Source: an uncultured Candidatus Thioglobus sp. (GTDB taxonomy: Bacteria; Pseudomonadota; Gammaproteobacteria; PS1; Thioglobaceae). From it: a stretch of DNA of 64,000 nucleotides. Positions 8,464 through 17,798 of the stretch are shown piece by piece. The DNA lies in the NCBI GenBank assembly GCA_910595805.1, contig CAJVCK010000002.1, positions 1-64,000 on the forward strand, in the 5' to 3' direction. Position 1 is the stretch's first letter. Every line of letters begins with the position of its first letter. The position numbers were made by a program, and so were the translations under genes. The notes below the pieces were generated by a model. That model did not search any database. It was not told the origin of the DNA and saw only the letters and a list, made by a program, of their open reading frames with translations.

Positions 8464-10449
8464 TTATTTAATGTTTAAATCTATTTTAGTGGTCTTTTTC
8501 AAAGCAAAAGGCTGACTTCTGACTTCAATATCTCCAGCTTGTCTAATGGCTTGGCCAGTTTTTGTAATGCGTGCAACTGCAATCATCTTATCTGCTTGTG
8601 ACAATAAACGAGACGGCATCACTGAATTTTCATCTGACAAGATAACTGTGCCTGAAAAATCCTTTAGACTCATCTTTTCAATTGCAATAGGTATTGGCAT
8701 TCCGCTAGCTGCACGCACATACACCATAATAAAGTCATTATCCTGAAGACTATTTTCCAAGATAGCAGAATCAATATCAACATTAACAGTTAATTTTATC
8801 TCTGAATTTTTTTCAGTTACGCCTGAATGTCTAGCCTTAACTGTAACTAATGTTTTCATTAAAGCAGCTTTTGCTGGTGACTGGCTTGACATTAATGACA
8901 GTGTATTTTCCCAAGTAGATATCGCTGTGTCTATATTATTTTGTTGGTATTGATACAAGCCCAACCTCCACAATGCCTCAACATTACTAGGCTCAAGTTG
9001 TAACGCCAAGTTAACCAACTCTATTGGCTCACCATGATATTGATCATTCTGTAACTGCGCCAAAATAGAAGCATTCTCAATCATTAAACTAACATTATTT
9101 GGATCAAGCTTTCTGGCTGTATTGTAAGCATTGACGCCTTTCTCATTTTCACCTAAAGATATATAAGAATAACCCAGCAAAGTCCATGCCTCGATATCGT
9201 CAGGATTGTCTTGAGTGCGTGCTATTAAATTTTGCACACTATCTTTTAACGACAATGACTCTTGAGTTTCAATTTCTGGTGTCATATCTAACAAAACACG
9301 AGATGTACCCTTTAGCAAGAATGGGTCACTAGAAAAATCCACATCATCAGGTTGCTTCATTGCATTACCAGTTTGACTAATTCTAGCCACGACAACAATT
9401 TCCTTAGCCTTTGACAGTGGACGAGATGGAATCACTGAATTTTGATCTGACAATACAACGTTTCCAGAAAAGTCTTTTAAACGGACTTTTTCGATTGCAA
9501 TCGGCATTGGCCTTCCAGTTGCAGATTTTGCATAAACCATTAAATAATCATTTTCTGAACGAGTTTTCATTAATGATTCAGGAATTACCACATCCACCAT
9601 CAGGGCGCCTTCGCCTATCTGGTGTGATGCTGAAATCCCTTGAACCTTTTCTAACATAATTTGTAAATCCTGGCGATTCGGATCATCTATAGGTAAACGC
9701 ATTAACGCTTGTTTCCAAAGTTTTTCAGCTGTCTTAAAGTCTTGTTGATTTGCTGCAATCAATCCAGTTAAATAGACAGCATCTAAAGAGTTGGGGTCAA
9801 TAGCTAATGCACTTTTTACTAACTCTGTCGGTCTGCCAGTAAAGTCTCCACCTTTAAGGCGTGCCAATGTAGTTGCATATTCAACTAAAGTTCTAACATT
9901 GCTCGCATCAAGTTGATAAGACTTATCATAAGCTTCCGCCGATTCGCTTAGACGATTTAACTCAAAATAGGTCAAACCTAAAATCTGCCATGAGCTCGAA
10001 TCTTCAGGATTATCCTGCAAATGTTTTTTTAATTTAATCACGCTTTCATCTAGTGTGAGCGTAGCAACTTCTTGTTCTACAGATTCGGCATTCTTAGATT
10101 TATCTGGAGAAAGTATCTCATAGACACCAAATGAAACAATAAATAAAAATAGTGCAATAAAGACAATAAAACCACCATATCTTTGATTGTTTTTTAATGC
10201 TTGACTTGTGTCTTGCTCTAACTCTAAAGCTAAAGTTTGAGTTATTTCATCTTGAGCTGCCTCAAAAGACGATTTATCAATTAAATCACGCTCAAGATCT
10301 TGATTTAATTCTAACTGTCTTTGTTTTCCAAGTGCAATATTTGATTTTTTTAAATCAATATGGTTGTCTTTTAACGGACGATATAAAAACCAAGCTAGCC
10401 AAATAAATGATACTCCAAGCATTAATGAGAAGCTTAAATACAAATTCAT
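8464..10449 (-). CDS. ccmI: Cytochrome c maturation TPR protein CcmI, with duplicated module
   Basis: CcmI (CycH) holds apocytochrome c for the haem-ligating CcmF complex. The N-terminus is diagnostic: a membrane helix at about 5-22, a cytoplasmic coiled segment, and a second helix at about 92-112. The periplasmic part then contains TPR repeats (about 132-270) and a C-terminal beta domain (about 283-388). Unusually, both are repeated: TPRs at about 400-540 and a second beta domain at about 553-660. The two beta domains share blocks such as PIAIEK, LKDFSG, LSD-N-SV and PSR-LS. The resulting 661 residues exceed the roughly 400 expected for a single-unit CcmI. The gene overlaps ccmF by 4 nt. Confidence 0.88.
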   Translation of the reverse strand: MNLYLSFSLMLGVSFIWLAWFLYRPLKDNHIDLKKSNIALGKQRQLELNQDLERDLIDKSSFEAAQDEITQTLALELEQDTSQALKNNQRYGGFIVFIALFLFIVSFGVYEILSPDKSKNAESVEQEVATLTLDESVIKLKKHLQDNPEDSSSWQILGLTYFELNRLSESAEAYDKSYQLDASNVRTLVEYATTLARLKGGDFTGRPTELVKSALAIDPNSLDAVYLTGLIAANQQDFKTAEKLWKQALMRLPIDDPNRQDLQIMLEKVQGISASHQIGEGALMVDVVIPESLMKTRSENDYLMVYAKSATGRPMPIAIEKVRLKDFSGNVVLSDQNSVIPSRPLSKAKEIVVVARISQTGNAMKQPDDVDFSSDPFLLKGTSRVLLDMTPEIETQESLSLKDSVQNLIARTQDNPDDIEAWTLLGYSYISLGENEKGVNAYNTARKLDPNNVSLMIENASILAQLQNDQYHGEPIELVNLALQLEPSNVEALWRLGLYQYQQNNIDTAISTWENTLSLMSSQSPAKAALMKTLVTVKARHSGVTEKNSEIKLTVNVDIDSAILENSLQDNDFIMVYVRAASGMPIPIAIEKMSLKDFSGTVILSDENSVMPSRLLSQADKMIAVARITKTGQAIRQAGDIEVRSQPFALKKTTKIDLNIK

Positions 10450-12353
10450 GACTTAACTCTTAGACGATAACGACGATCGAAGGCAGCGAAAATTGCGCCT
10501 AAAGCAATAAAGATACCGCCTAACCAAATCAAGCGTACTAGTGGTTTGTAATAAAGTCTTAAACTCCAAGAGCCTCCTCCTAATGGTTCGCCCAGTGCAA
10601 CATAAATATCTCTATAAAGTGACGGGTCAATTGCTGCCTCAGTCATCGGCATGCCAGTAACATATTGACGTTTTTCAGGCTTTAAGGTTGTTATTGGTTT
10701 GTTGAGATAAGCAACTTCAATCACACCCTTGTGTCCTTTGTAATTTTCATGAGAAAAACTTTCAGCCCCTTTAAAGGTGAATTGATATTCTTGAATATTA
10801 ACAGTCTCATTAAGCTCAACTTTAATGTCTTTTTCAACACCATATTGCGTTGTTACTGTTGCGCCTAAAACGAAAACACCGATGCCAATGTGCGCCAAAA
10901 CCATGCCAAAAAATGCAGCACTAGGCTTTCCTTTTTGTCGTAATCGTTGGACAAGAATCACTAGAGAATGTAAAACCACCCAGATAAATAAAAACACAGC
11001 TAGCAGGACGAAAATATTGTCAGTTAAATATAAGGCAATTGAAAATAGTACTAGAACGCCTATCCAAGTTCTTTTTAATAAATGCCCAACTCTTTGGGGG
11101 TTGTCTTTTTTCCAACGTAAGAATGGCCCTACAGCCATTGCCAAAACTGCTGGAATCATAATTGGTATAAAAACTGCATCGAAATAAGGAGCACCTACCG
11201 AGATCTTACCTAAGCCTAATGAATCCAATAGCAAAGGATAAAGCGTGCCTAAAAATACACTTAACATCGCTGCTACAAACAAAATATTGTTAATGAGTAA
11301 TCCGCTTTCACGAGACAATGGCGCAAACGTATTGTTACTGCTACGCATCAGGTTTGCACGCCAAGCATACAAAGCCAAAGAACTACCAATTACAATAATC
11401 AAAAATACTAAGATAAACAACCCTCTAGCAGGGTCAGAGGCAAACGAGTGTACTGAAGTCAAAATACCAGAACGCACTAAAAATGTACCTAGCAAGCTCA
11501 AAGAGAACCCAGAAATAGCCAACAACACTGTCCAGTGCTTGAATGCACCACGCTTTTCACTCACGCTTAAAGAGTGCACCAATGCAGTCGCTACAAGCCA
11601 CGGCATGAAAGAGGCATTTTCTACCGGATCCCAAAACCACCAACCACCCCAGCCGAGCTCATAATACGCCCACCAACTGCCTAACGTAATACCGATTGTT
11701 AAAAATGCCCAAGCCACCAACGTCCATGGTCTAGACCAACGAAGCCAAGTAGAGTCCAACTGGCCACGCACCAATGATGATAATACAAAAGCAAAGGGGA
11801 TAGCCAGTCCGACATAACCCATATACAGCATTGGCGGGTGAATAATAAGGCCAAAATCTTGCAGTAGAGGGTTTAACTCTCTACCCTGCATAGGGATAAT
11901 ATCCAATCGCTCAAAAGGATTAGATGTCACCAATAAGAATAATAAAAAACCGATACTAATGAAGCCTAATACAATCAAGATGTGATTAACAACTTCACTA
12001 GGTATACGCTTAGAAAAGATCGAAACCGCAACACTCCATCCAGATAGAATCAATGCCCACAATAGTAACGACCCTTCATGCGCACCCCAAACAGCTGAAA
12101 TTTTAAACATTTCAGGTAATTCAGTATTGGAATTATTCGCCACATACTTAACTGAAAAGTCGTCAACAATGAACGCATTCATCAAAATAGCGAATGAAAC
12201 TGCGGTCCAAAAAAATTGCCCCCATAATAGAGGCTTGGTTAGTTGGATTAGCGACGTATTGTTTTTGAAAAATCCAAAAGACGGCAAAATCACTTGCAAT
12301 AGGGTAAATACTAAAGCAAGAATAAGTGCAAAATGCCCAATTTCAACTAGCAT
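10446..12353 (-). CDS. ccmF: Cytochrome c haem lyase subunit CcmF
   Basis: CcmF is the large membrane protein that receives haem from holo-CcmE and attaches it to CXXCH motifs of apocytochromes in the periplasm. The 635-residue protein is polytopic and carries the tryptophan-rich WWD haem-handling domain at about 234-252 (GWGGWWFWDPVENASFMPW), as well as periplasmic histidines such as His172 in IIHPPMLYMGY. It is followed by ccmI with a 4-nt overlap. The ccmG and ccmH genes that usually sit between ccmF and ccmI are absent here, so they must lie elsewhere or be missing. The upstream gap 12354-12447 shows no clear promoter. Confidence 0.95.
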   Translation of the reverse strand: MLVEIGHFALILALVFTLLQVILPSFGFFKNNTSLIQLTKPLLWGQFFWTAVSFAILMNAFIVDDFSVKYVANNSNTELPEMFKISAVWGAHEGSLLLWALILSGWSVAVSIFSKRIPSEVVNHILIVLGFISIGFLLFLLVTSNPFERLDIIPMQGRELNPLLQDFGLIIHPPMLYMGYVGLAIPFAFVLSSLVRGQLDSTWLRWSRPWTLVAWAFLTIGITLGSWWAYYELGWGGWWFWDPVENASFMPWLVATALVHSLSVSEKRGAFKHWTVLLAISGFSLSLLGTFLVRSGILTSVHSFASDPARGLFILVFLIIVIGSSLALYAWRANLMRSSNNTFAPLSRESGLLINNILFVAAMLSVFLGTLYPLLLDSLGLGKISVGAPYFDAVFIPIMIPAVLAMAVGPFLRWKKDNPQRVGHLLKRTWIGVLVLFSIALYLTDNIFVLLAVFLFIWVVLHSLVILVQRLRQKGKPSAAFFGMVLAHIGIGVFVLGATVTTQYGVEKDIKVELNETVNIQEYQFTFKGAESFSHENYKGHKGVIEVAYLNKPITTLKPEKRQYVTGMPMTEAAIDPSLYRDIYVALGEPLGGGSWSLRLYYKPLVRLIWLGGIFIALGAIFAAFDRRYRLRVKS

Positions 12354-12447
12354 ATCAATTTAGTAATAGATGTTGTTTGAATTAATCTATGCATTCTACT
12401 CTTCATTTTTCTCTCAGAATAAATAAGTTATTTTTTTGGTAGAAACC

Positions 12448-13260
12448 TTAAAAGAAGTCTATTATATTGTCTAAACCGCCATAACTAATTACAATATCTG
12501 CTTTTTTTTCAACCAATGGTTTAGCATGATACGCAACTGACAAGCCGGCAATTAACATCATCTCTAGATCGTTTGCGCCATCACCAGCAACAATAACTTG
12601 CTCGGGAGAAATAGAATACTTATTACACAATTCATTAATAAACTCAGCTTTAGCAGTTGCATTAATAATGTTTCCTTGAACTTCACCTGTTAATTGATTA
12701 TTTTTTACGCCTAAACTATTAGCACGAGAATGGTTAAGGTCAATATCTTTAGCTAATCGATCAGTAAAATAGGTGAAACCTCCAGATACAACAGCGCTCT
12801 TTATTCCTTTAGTTTTAAAAAATTGAATCAATTCTTTTCCACCAGGGTTAACTTGTAGCCGTTCGCTATAAACTTGATTTAATACTGATATATCTAAGTT
12901 TTTTAATAGAGACACTCTTTCAATCAAAGAAGAATTAAAATCTAATTCTCCATTCATAGCACGCTCAGTAATGGCAGCCACTTGGGGCTTGATATTGGCA
13001 AAATCAGCAATCTCATCAATACATTCAATATTGATTAAAGTTGAATCCATATCACTCACGAATAATTTTATTTGTGAAAAGTCAATTGCAGGTAAGTAAT
13101 TAAAATCAGTTAGATGGGCTTGTCTTAACTCATTAAGATCGATCACTTGATCGGTATAAAGACGAATATGATTATTATAAGGTTTGATATCACAGTGGTG
13201 AGTTGCTGAAATACTGGTGGCAACCTCTAAATCAGTACTGTGTTGAATGATTGTTTTCAT
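12448..13260 (-). CDS. serB: Phosphoserine phosphatase
   Basis: SerB performs the last step of serine synthesis, releasing phosphate from O-phosphoserine. This HAD-family protein (270 residues) has the nucleophile motif DMDST (Asp70, Asp72, Thr74), motif II VVSGGFTYF, and motif III with GDGANDLEM. About 65 N-terminal residues form a short ACT-like regulatory region. It begins 16 nt after the 3' end of tRNA-Leu on the same strand, with no terminator between them, so part of its mRNA may come from the tRNA transcript. Confidence 0.94.
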   Translation of the reverse strand: MKTIIQHSTDLEVATSISATHHCDIKPYNNHIRLYTDQVIDLNELRQAHLTDFNYLPAIDFSQIKLFVSDMDSTLINIECIDEIADFANIKPQVAAITERAMNGELDFNSSLIERVSLLKNLDISVLNQVYSERLQVNPGGKELIQFFKTKGIKSAVVSGGFTYFTDRLAKDIDLNHSRANSLGVKNNQLTGEVQGNIINATAKAEFINELCNKYSISPEQVIVAGDGANDLEMMLIAGLSVAYHAKPLVEKKADIVISYGGLDNIIDFF

Positions 13261-13276
13261 AACCTAAATAGAATTA

Positions 13277-13361
13277 TGGTGCGGAAGGAGAGACTCGAAC
13301 TCTCACGTCTTGCGACACTGGAACCTAAATCCAGCGTGTCTACCAATTCCACCACTCCCGC
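13277..13361 (-). tRNA. tRNA-Leu, anticodon UAG
   Basis: An 85-nt class II tRNA includes an encoded CCA end at 13277-13279. The acceptor strands GCGGGAG and CTTCCGC pair with one G-U wobble. The anticodon stem CTGGA/TCCAG encloses the loop TTTAGGT with anticodon TAG (13325-13327). A variable arm and a T-arm with GTTCGAG follow. UAG reads CUN leucine codons. It lies between its promoter and serB. Confidence 0.97.
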
Positions 13362-13372
13362 GAAGATTTGAA

Positions 13373-13401
13373 ATTATACCTAATTAATGTTACAGTGATA
13401 A
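13373..13401 (-). promoter_or_regulatory. Sigma-70-type promoter of tRNA-Leu(-serB)
   Basis: On the minus strand, TTATCA (13396-13401) and a perfect TATAAT (13373-13378) are separated by 17 nt. Transcription should start about 5 nt before the mature tRNA 5' end, which fits. On the plus strand the same DNA holds a weaker TTGAAA-17-TACAGT pair (13368-13396) that could serve the divergent gene at 13430. Confidence 0.7.
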
Positions 13402-13429
13402 CTTTCAGGCTTAAGAAGGAACTATAAAT

Positions 13430-13639
13430 ATGACAATTAATAACGCTGTTTCAGCAATGGCTGGTGTTGTTGTAATGATTTCATTACTATTAGGCTCTGA
13501 AGTGATCACTTCAGCTTTTTTTCACGACGCTAATTGGTTGTGGTTAACCGGTTTCGTGGGTTTTAATTTATTACAGTCAGCTTTTACTGGTTTTTGTCCA
13601 GCAGCAATGATTTTTAAATCAATGGGATTAAAAAATTAG
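13430..13639 (+). CDS. Small DUF2892-type membrane protein
   Basis: The 69-residue protein has two predicted membrane helices and ends in the LLQSAFTGFCPAAMIFKSMG pattern typical of DUF2892, the membrane module also fused to the rhodanese YgaP in E. coli. The conserved Cys in GFCPA is present. No rhodanese domain is attached. An AGAAGGAA ribosome site precedes the ATG. Its stop codon overlaps the antisense stop codon of cysG. The function of free-standing DUF2892 proteins is not established; a link to sulfur metabolism is only suggested by the YgaP relationship. Confidence 0.82.
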   Translation: MTINNAVSAMAGVVVMISLLLGSEVITSAFFHDANWLWLTGFVGFNLLQSAFTGFCPAAMIFKSMGLKN

Positions 13640-15024
13640 TCGTTATCTATATCGAACCAATTAAGTTTTTCTCTCAATTTAACCACTTCACCTACAATGA
13701 TCAGTGTGGGTGCGTGAATGGTTTCATTTTCAACTAAGCCGGGTAACTCTGCCAAGGTTGTTGTGTAAACCTTATGGTCAGGCGTTGTTCCTTTTTCAAC
13801 CAATGCAACTGGCATATCGCCACGCATACCATGCGCAATTAACTGTTCAGACAAATGCTTAGAGCCTACTAGTGCCATATAAAAAACAATAGTTTGTTGC
13901 TCTACCGCCAATTCATCCCAAGGCAAGTTCATGCTGCCATCCTTTAAATGACCAGTAACAAAACGACATGATTGAGAATAATCACGATGCGTTAGTGGGA
14001 TACCAGAATAAGTGGAGCAGCCTGATGCCGCAGTAATACCGGGCACTACTTGGAATGGAATGCCATTTTCAGCTAAAGTTTCAATTTCTTCACCACCACG
14101 TCCAAAAATAAATGGATCGCCGCCTTTGAGGCGACAAACGCGTCGTCCTTGTTTAGCCAAATCTACCAATAATTGATTGATATCGCCCTGAGGCACTGCA
14201 TGGTTATCACGCTCTTTTCCTACATAAATCAATTCTGCATCACGACGCACAAGCTCCATCACTCCATCTGACACCAAGCGATCGTACAAAATAACATCAG
14301 CTTGTTGCATCAAGCGTAGCGCTTTAAAGGTGAGTAAATCAGGGTCGCCCGGGCCACCGCCAACTAGATAAACTTCGCCGATACCACTATCAGTACTGCC
14401 ATCAAGTTGTGCTTGTAAATCTGCCTTAGCCTCATCAACCTTGCCAGAGAATACTTTTTCAGCAACAATGCCTGAGAAAGTCTTTTCCCAAAAATAACGT
14501 CGATCTTCAATATTATTAAATTTTGCTTTAACTTGGTCTCTGAAGCTTCCTGCTAGCTCTGCTAACTTTCCATACGCATGCGGGATAGTGCTTTCGAGTT
14601 TTGCACGAATAAGGCGCGCCAATACAGGTGCTTTCCCTGCAGATGAAATCGCAATTACAATTGGAGAGCGGTCTACAATAGAAGGCATGACAAACGAACA
14701 AAGATCTGGAGAATCTACCACATTGACTGGAATATTAGCCGACTTAGCTAATGCTGATACCTGTGCGTTTAGATTTGAATCATCAGTTGCTGACACAATT
14801 AGCACTTGAGCGTCAATATCTGTTGCTTCAAATGCTTTTTCAATATGGTTGATTTTATTATCTTTAACCAGTGTATCTATACCACTACAGCGTTCTTTTG
14901 ATACACAAGTAATAGCTGCATTCGCCTTTAACAGTAAATTGATTTTACGCAAGGCAATATCGCCACCACCAATCACTAGGCAAGGCTTCTGTTTAATATC
15001 AATAAAAATAGGCAGGTAATTCAT
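13636..15024 (-). CDS. cysG: Siroheme synthase CysG
   Basis: This trifunctional enzyme makes siroheme from uroporphyrinogen III. The N-terminal half (1-150) is the NAD-dependent precorrin-2 dehydrogenase/ferrochelatase, with the nucleotide-binding GGGDIALRK, catalytic Asp104 in VVDSPD and Ser128 at the position phosphorylated in Salmonella CysG. The C-terminal half (from about 216) is the SAM-dependent methyltransferase, with VGGGPGDPDLLT, the RLKGGDPFIFGRGGEE loop and GITAASG. The 462-residue length matches the family. Siroheme is the cofactor of sulfite and nitrite reductases and, in sulfur oxidisers, of reverse dissimilatory sulfite reductase; which of these this strain has is not visible here. 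Confidence 0.96.
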   Translation of the reverse strand: MNYLPIFIDIKQKPCLVIGGGDIALRKINLLLKANAAITCVSKERCSGIDTLVKDNKINHIEKAFEATDIDAQVLIVSATDDSNLNAQVSALAKSANIPVNVVDSPDLCSFVMPSIVDRSPIVIAISSAGKAPVLARLIRAKLESTIPHAYGKLAELAGSFRDQVKAKFNNIEDRRYFWEKTFSGIVAEKVFSGKVDEAKADLQAQLDGSTDSGIGEVYLVGGGPGDPDLLTFKALRLMQQADVILYDRLVSDGVMELVRRDAELIYVGKERDNHAVPQGDINQLLVDLAKQGRRVCRLKGGDPFIFGRGGEEIETLAENGIPFQVVPGITAASGCSTYSGIPLTHRDYSQSCRFVTGHLKDGSMNLPWDELAVEQQTIVFYMALVGSKHLSEQLIAHGMRGDMPVALVEKGTTPDHKVYTTTLAELPGLVENETIHAPTLIIVGEVVKLREKLNWFDIDND

Positions 15025-15089
15025 AGTCTATTTAGCGTTAAAATAAAAAGCTACCATTATACTGTCTAAGCTTAAATTAAAGTATTGTT

Positions 15090-15497
15090 ATGAGTATTGA
15101 TCATTACACCTGTCCTTTTTCGCATTTAATCTTAAGCGGAAGATGCGGGTGTCAATATAGCGCTAAAGACTGTATCGCAGAAAAAGAATTTGGCGCCTGC
15201 CTGAATGAAAACTCTTCAATAGATTGTCAATCGCTGTATCACCACTTAAGAGATAACAGTGACTTTGCACTCAAAGCGCACCACCAATCTAGTTTATCAG
15301 TGGGACAACAATCTAAAATAAAAATGGGTGGCTTGCTTGCTTTACAAGAAATTCTTACTGATTTAGACACCGAGGATATTAATAATATTGTTACATTGGT
15401 TGCATTAACTAAGCAAACTTACAATGGCTTTGAAAAAATTCCATTTTCCCAGCTAATGCCTAAAATCTCCAAATTTAAATTCAGAAACCGGCCGTAA
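15090..15497 (+). CDS. Unknown protein with a Cys-rich N-terminus
   Basis: The 135-residue protein is not recognised. Its first 50 residues hold six cysteines (Cys8, 19, 21, 28, 37, 46) plus His5 and His12, arranged like a metal or Fe-S site. The remainder is helical with no further cysteines and ends in a basic KFKFRNRP. No signal peptide or membrane helix is seen, so it is probably cytoplasmic. It is transcribed divergently from cysG (65-nt gap) and converges on hda. A role in sulfur or metal metabolism would fit the neighbour and the cysteines but is speculation. Confidence 0.7.
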   Translation: MSIDHYTCPFSHLILSGRCGCQYSAKDCIAEKEFGACLNENSSIDCQSLYHHLRDNSDFALKAHHQSSLSVGQQSKIKMGGLLALQEILTDLDTEDINNIVTLVALTKQTYNGFEKIPFSQLMPKISKFKFRNRP

Positions 15498-15504
15498 CAA
15501 TCGA

Positions 15505-16179
15505 TTAAACCCCTAGCACCTGCTTAATAAGAGGGATAGTTATTTTATTTTTTTGCTGTAAAGATATTTTATCTAATTGGTCAATAGCACTTAACAAATC
15601 TGCTAAATCTCGTGAATAATGTTTAAACAAATAATCATAAACCTTACGATCAATCTTTAAATTTTGCTCATTCATTTGTTGTTGAATAATATTTTTTTTA
15701 GTTTCATCGTCTAGCGCCTCTAAACAAAAAATAGTTGCTAAAGACAGACGTGTTTTCAAATCTTTTAACAAGTCCAACTCACTGGGCAATACAGAGTCAC
15801 TTATAATCAACTTAGTCGAAGTGTTAGCGACACGATTATAAAGATCAAACAATTCTTGCTGTTGTGCATCATCCAAACATCTAACATTATCAATACACAC
15901 CCAGTCATTGACTTCTAGATCATTCATGATTCCATCAGGCATGTCTTGCTCAAAATCAAGATAAACAACACGTTGTGATCGATCTAGTGCTTCAAACGCA
16001 CAGCCTTGTAATAAGTGTGTCTTACCGCATGACTTACCGCCATATATGTATACAACAGAGGATAAGGACTGAGAAAATAAATGAGCTAAAAATTCAACAA
16101 CTTCTTGATTTGTGTCACCAATAAAATTACGCCAGAGCATTTTAGTATTAAGTGCAAAAGGCAAGCCTAATTGATTCAT
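15505..16179 (-). CDS. hda: DnaA regulatory inactivator Hda
   Basis: Hda, bound to the DNA sliding clamp, stimulates hydrolysis of DnaA-ATP and so prevents re-initiation of replication. The 224-residue AAA+ protein opens with the clamp-binding QLGLPF at residues 3-8, then a Walker A GGKSCGKT (47-54), a Walker B ending VCIDNV with Asp97, and an arginine-finger/sensor region. It lacks the DNA-binding domain of DnaA. The start overlaps the pgsA stop as TAATG. The hda-pgsA pair facing purM-purN is a common gammaproteobacterial arrangement. Confidence 0.9.
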   Translation of the reverse strand: MNQLGLPFALNTKMLWRNFIGDTNQEVVEFLAHLFSQSLSSVVYIYGGKSCGKTHLLQGCAFEALDRSQRVVYLDFEQDMPDGIMNDLEVNDWVCIDNVRCLDDAQQQELFDLYNRVANTSTKLIISDSVLPSELDLLKDLKTRLSLATIFCLEALDDETKKNIIQQQMNEQNLKIDRKVYDYLFKHYSRDLADLLSAIDQLDKISLQQKNKITIPLIKQVLGV

Positions 16180-16742
16180 TATCGACGCTCTTGCAAAATA
16201 ACTTGTTTAACCCAAATCCACATATAATCAGCACCGCTCAGTACTGTTGAAGTAGCCACAACAATAAAAAACATATCGGTCCACTGAGGCGTTACTGGAT
16301 AGATTTGAGTAATAACCAGAAACAACACCAATGCAATTTGTAGCACTGTATTGAATTTAGATAAGTTTGATGGAGACAACATCTCATCTTGTGAATCATT
16401 AGTGCCTAAAAAATAACCGACTGTACCAGCAACAATCATTACATCACGTAAGAAGACCAAGATCAACAACCATAATGGCAATAAATCAATCACAAAAAGT
16501 GTAATAAAACTACCAGCTAATAACAATTTATCAGCCATTGGGTCTAGTATGGAGCCCAAACGGCTCTGACAAGAAAAACGTTTGGCAACCCACCCATCTA
16601 GTGCGTCAGTCACACCTGCAATAAAAAACAAAATGATTGCCAAAGAATAATTATGATTTAGCAAGGTCATTACAACTGGCACTGTTAAAATAATGCGTAA
16701 AATTGATAGTGCATTTGGCAAAGAAGACAAACTTAAATTCAT
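16179..16742 (-). CDS. pgsA: Phosphatidylglycerophosphate synthase
   Basis: This integral membrane enzyme transfers glycerol-3-phosphate onto CDP-diacylglycerol, the first step to phosphatidylglycerol and cardiolipin. The 187-residue protein has four or five membrane helices and the CDP-alcohol phosphotransferase motif: Asp46, Asp49-Gly50, Ala53, Gly63, Asp67 and Asp71 (in DALDGWVAKR and GSILDPMAD). It is co-transcribed with hda and divergent from purM (50-nt gap). Confidence 0.93.
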   Translation of the reverse strand: MNLSLSSLPNALSILRIILTVPVVMTLLNHNYSLAIILFFIAGVTDALDGWVAKRFSCQSRLGSILDPMADKLLLAGSFITLFVIDLLPLWLLILVFLRDVMIVAGTVGYFLGTNDSQDEMLSPSNLSKFNTVLQIALVLFLVITQIYPVTPQWTDMFFIVVATSTVLSGADYMWIWVKQVILQERR

Positions 16743-16792
16743 TTTTTTGCTAGTAGAAAATATTTAAAAATTAATTATACGGAAAAACCAAG

Positions 16793-17794
16793 ATGTCATC
16801 ATTGACTTACCAAGATTCTGGCGTGGATATTACCAAAGGTAATGCGCTTATTGAACATATTAAACCGATTGCAAAATCAACTGCGAGAGAAGGTGTTTTA
16901 TCTGGACTGGGTGGTTTTGGTGCCATGTTTGAGCTGCCAATTAATAAATACAAAAACCCAGTTTTAATCTCTGGCACCGATGGTGTTGGCACCAAACTTA
17001 AAGTAGCTGAAATGCTAAACAAACACGACACCATTGGCATTGACTTGGTGGCCATGTGTGTTAACGATTTAATCGTACAAGGGGCAGAGCCGTTATTCTT
17101 TTTAGATTATTATGCCACTGGCAAGCTCAATACTGAAACTGCAATATCTGTTATTTCTGGCATTGGTGAAGGTTGCAAGCAATCAGGCTGCGCACTTATT
17201 GGTGGGGAGACTGCTGAAATGCCAGGCATGTATAACGATGAAGATTATGACCTAGCAGGCTTTTGTGTTGGTATTGCTGACAAAGACAAAGTGATTGACG
17301 GATCTAAAGTTGCCGATGGCGACCATATTATTGCACTGGGTTCTTCTGGCCCACATTCTAATGGCTTTTCGCTTATTCGAAAGGTGCTAGAGCAATCAAA
17401 TCCAACAGACGCGCAACTTGATGCATTAATTGAACCTACTCGTATTTATGTAAAATCTATACTTTCACTAATTGAGAAATTCTCGGTTCATGCGATTTCT
17501 CATATTACCGGTGGTGGCTTATTAGAAAACATCCCGCGTGTTCTACCTGCTGATTTAGCAGCACAATTAGACGATAGCTCTTGGGAATTTCCTGCAATTT
17601 TTCAATTTCTACAAGACAACGGCAACATCGACATAATGGAAATGTACCGTGTCTTTAATTGTGGTGTTGGTATGGTGATTGTCGTGCCTGCTGAGCAAAG
17701 TGAACAAGCCATAGCTCATCTAAATGAGCTTGGTGAAACTGCATGGTTGATTGGCGATATCCAAAAAAATAACGGCAAACAAGTCATTATTTAA
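16793..17794 (+). CDS. purM: Phosphoribosylformylglycinamidine cyclo-ligase
   Basis: PurM closes the imidazole ring to form aminoimidazole ribonucleotide (AIR) in purine synthesis, using ATP. The 333-residue protein has the start [15 protein letters not shown], the glycine-rich [36 protein letters not shown] and [15 protein letters not shown], all diagnostic for PurM. The next gene of the pathway branch, purN, begins 4 nt after its stop, so the two are translationally coupled. Confidence 0.96.
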   Translation: MSSLTYQDSGVDITKGNALIEHIKPIAKSTAREGVLSGLGGFGAMFELPINKYKNPVLISGTDGVGTKLKVAEMLNKHDTIGIDLVAMCVNDLIVQGAEPLFFLDYYATGKLNTETAISVISGIGEGCKQSGCALIGGETAEMPGMYNDEDYDLAGFCVGIADKDKVIDGSKVADGDHIIALGSSGPHSNGFSLIRKVLEQSNPTDAQLDALIEPTRIYVKSILSLIEKFSVHAISHITGGGLLENIPRVLPADLAAQLDDSSWEFPAIFQFLQDNGNIDIMEMYRVFNCGVGMVIVVPAEQSEQAIAHLNELGETAWLIGDIQKNNGKQVII

Positions 17795-17798
17795 ACCC

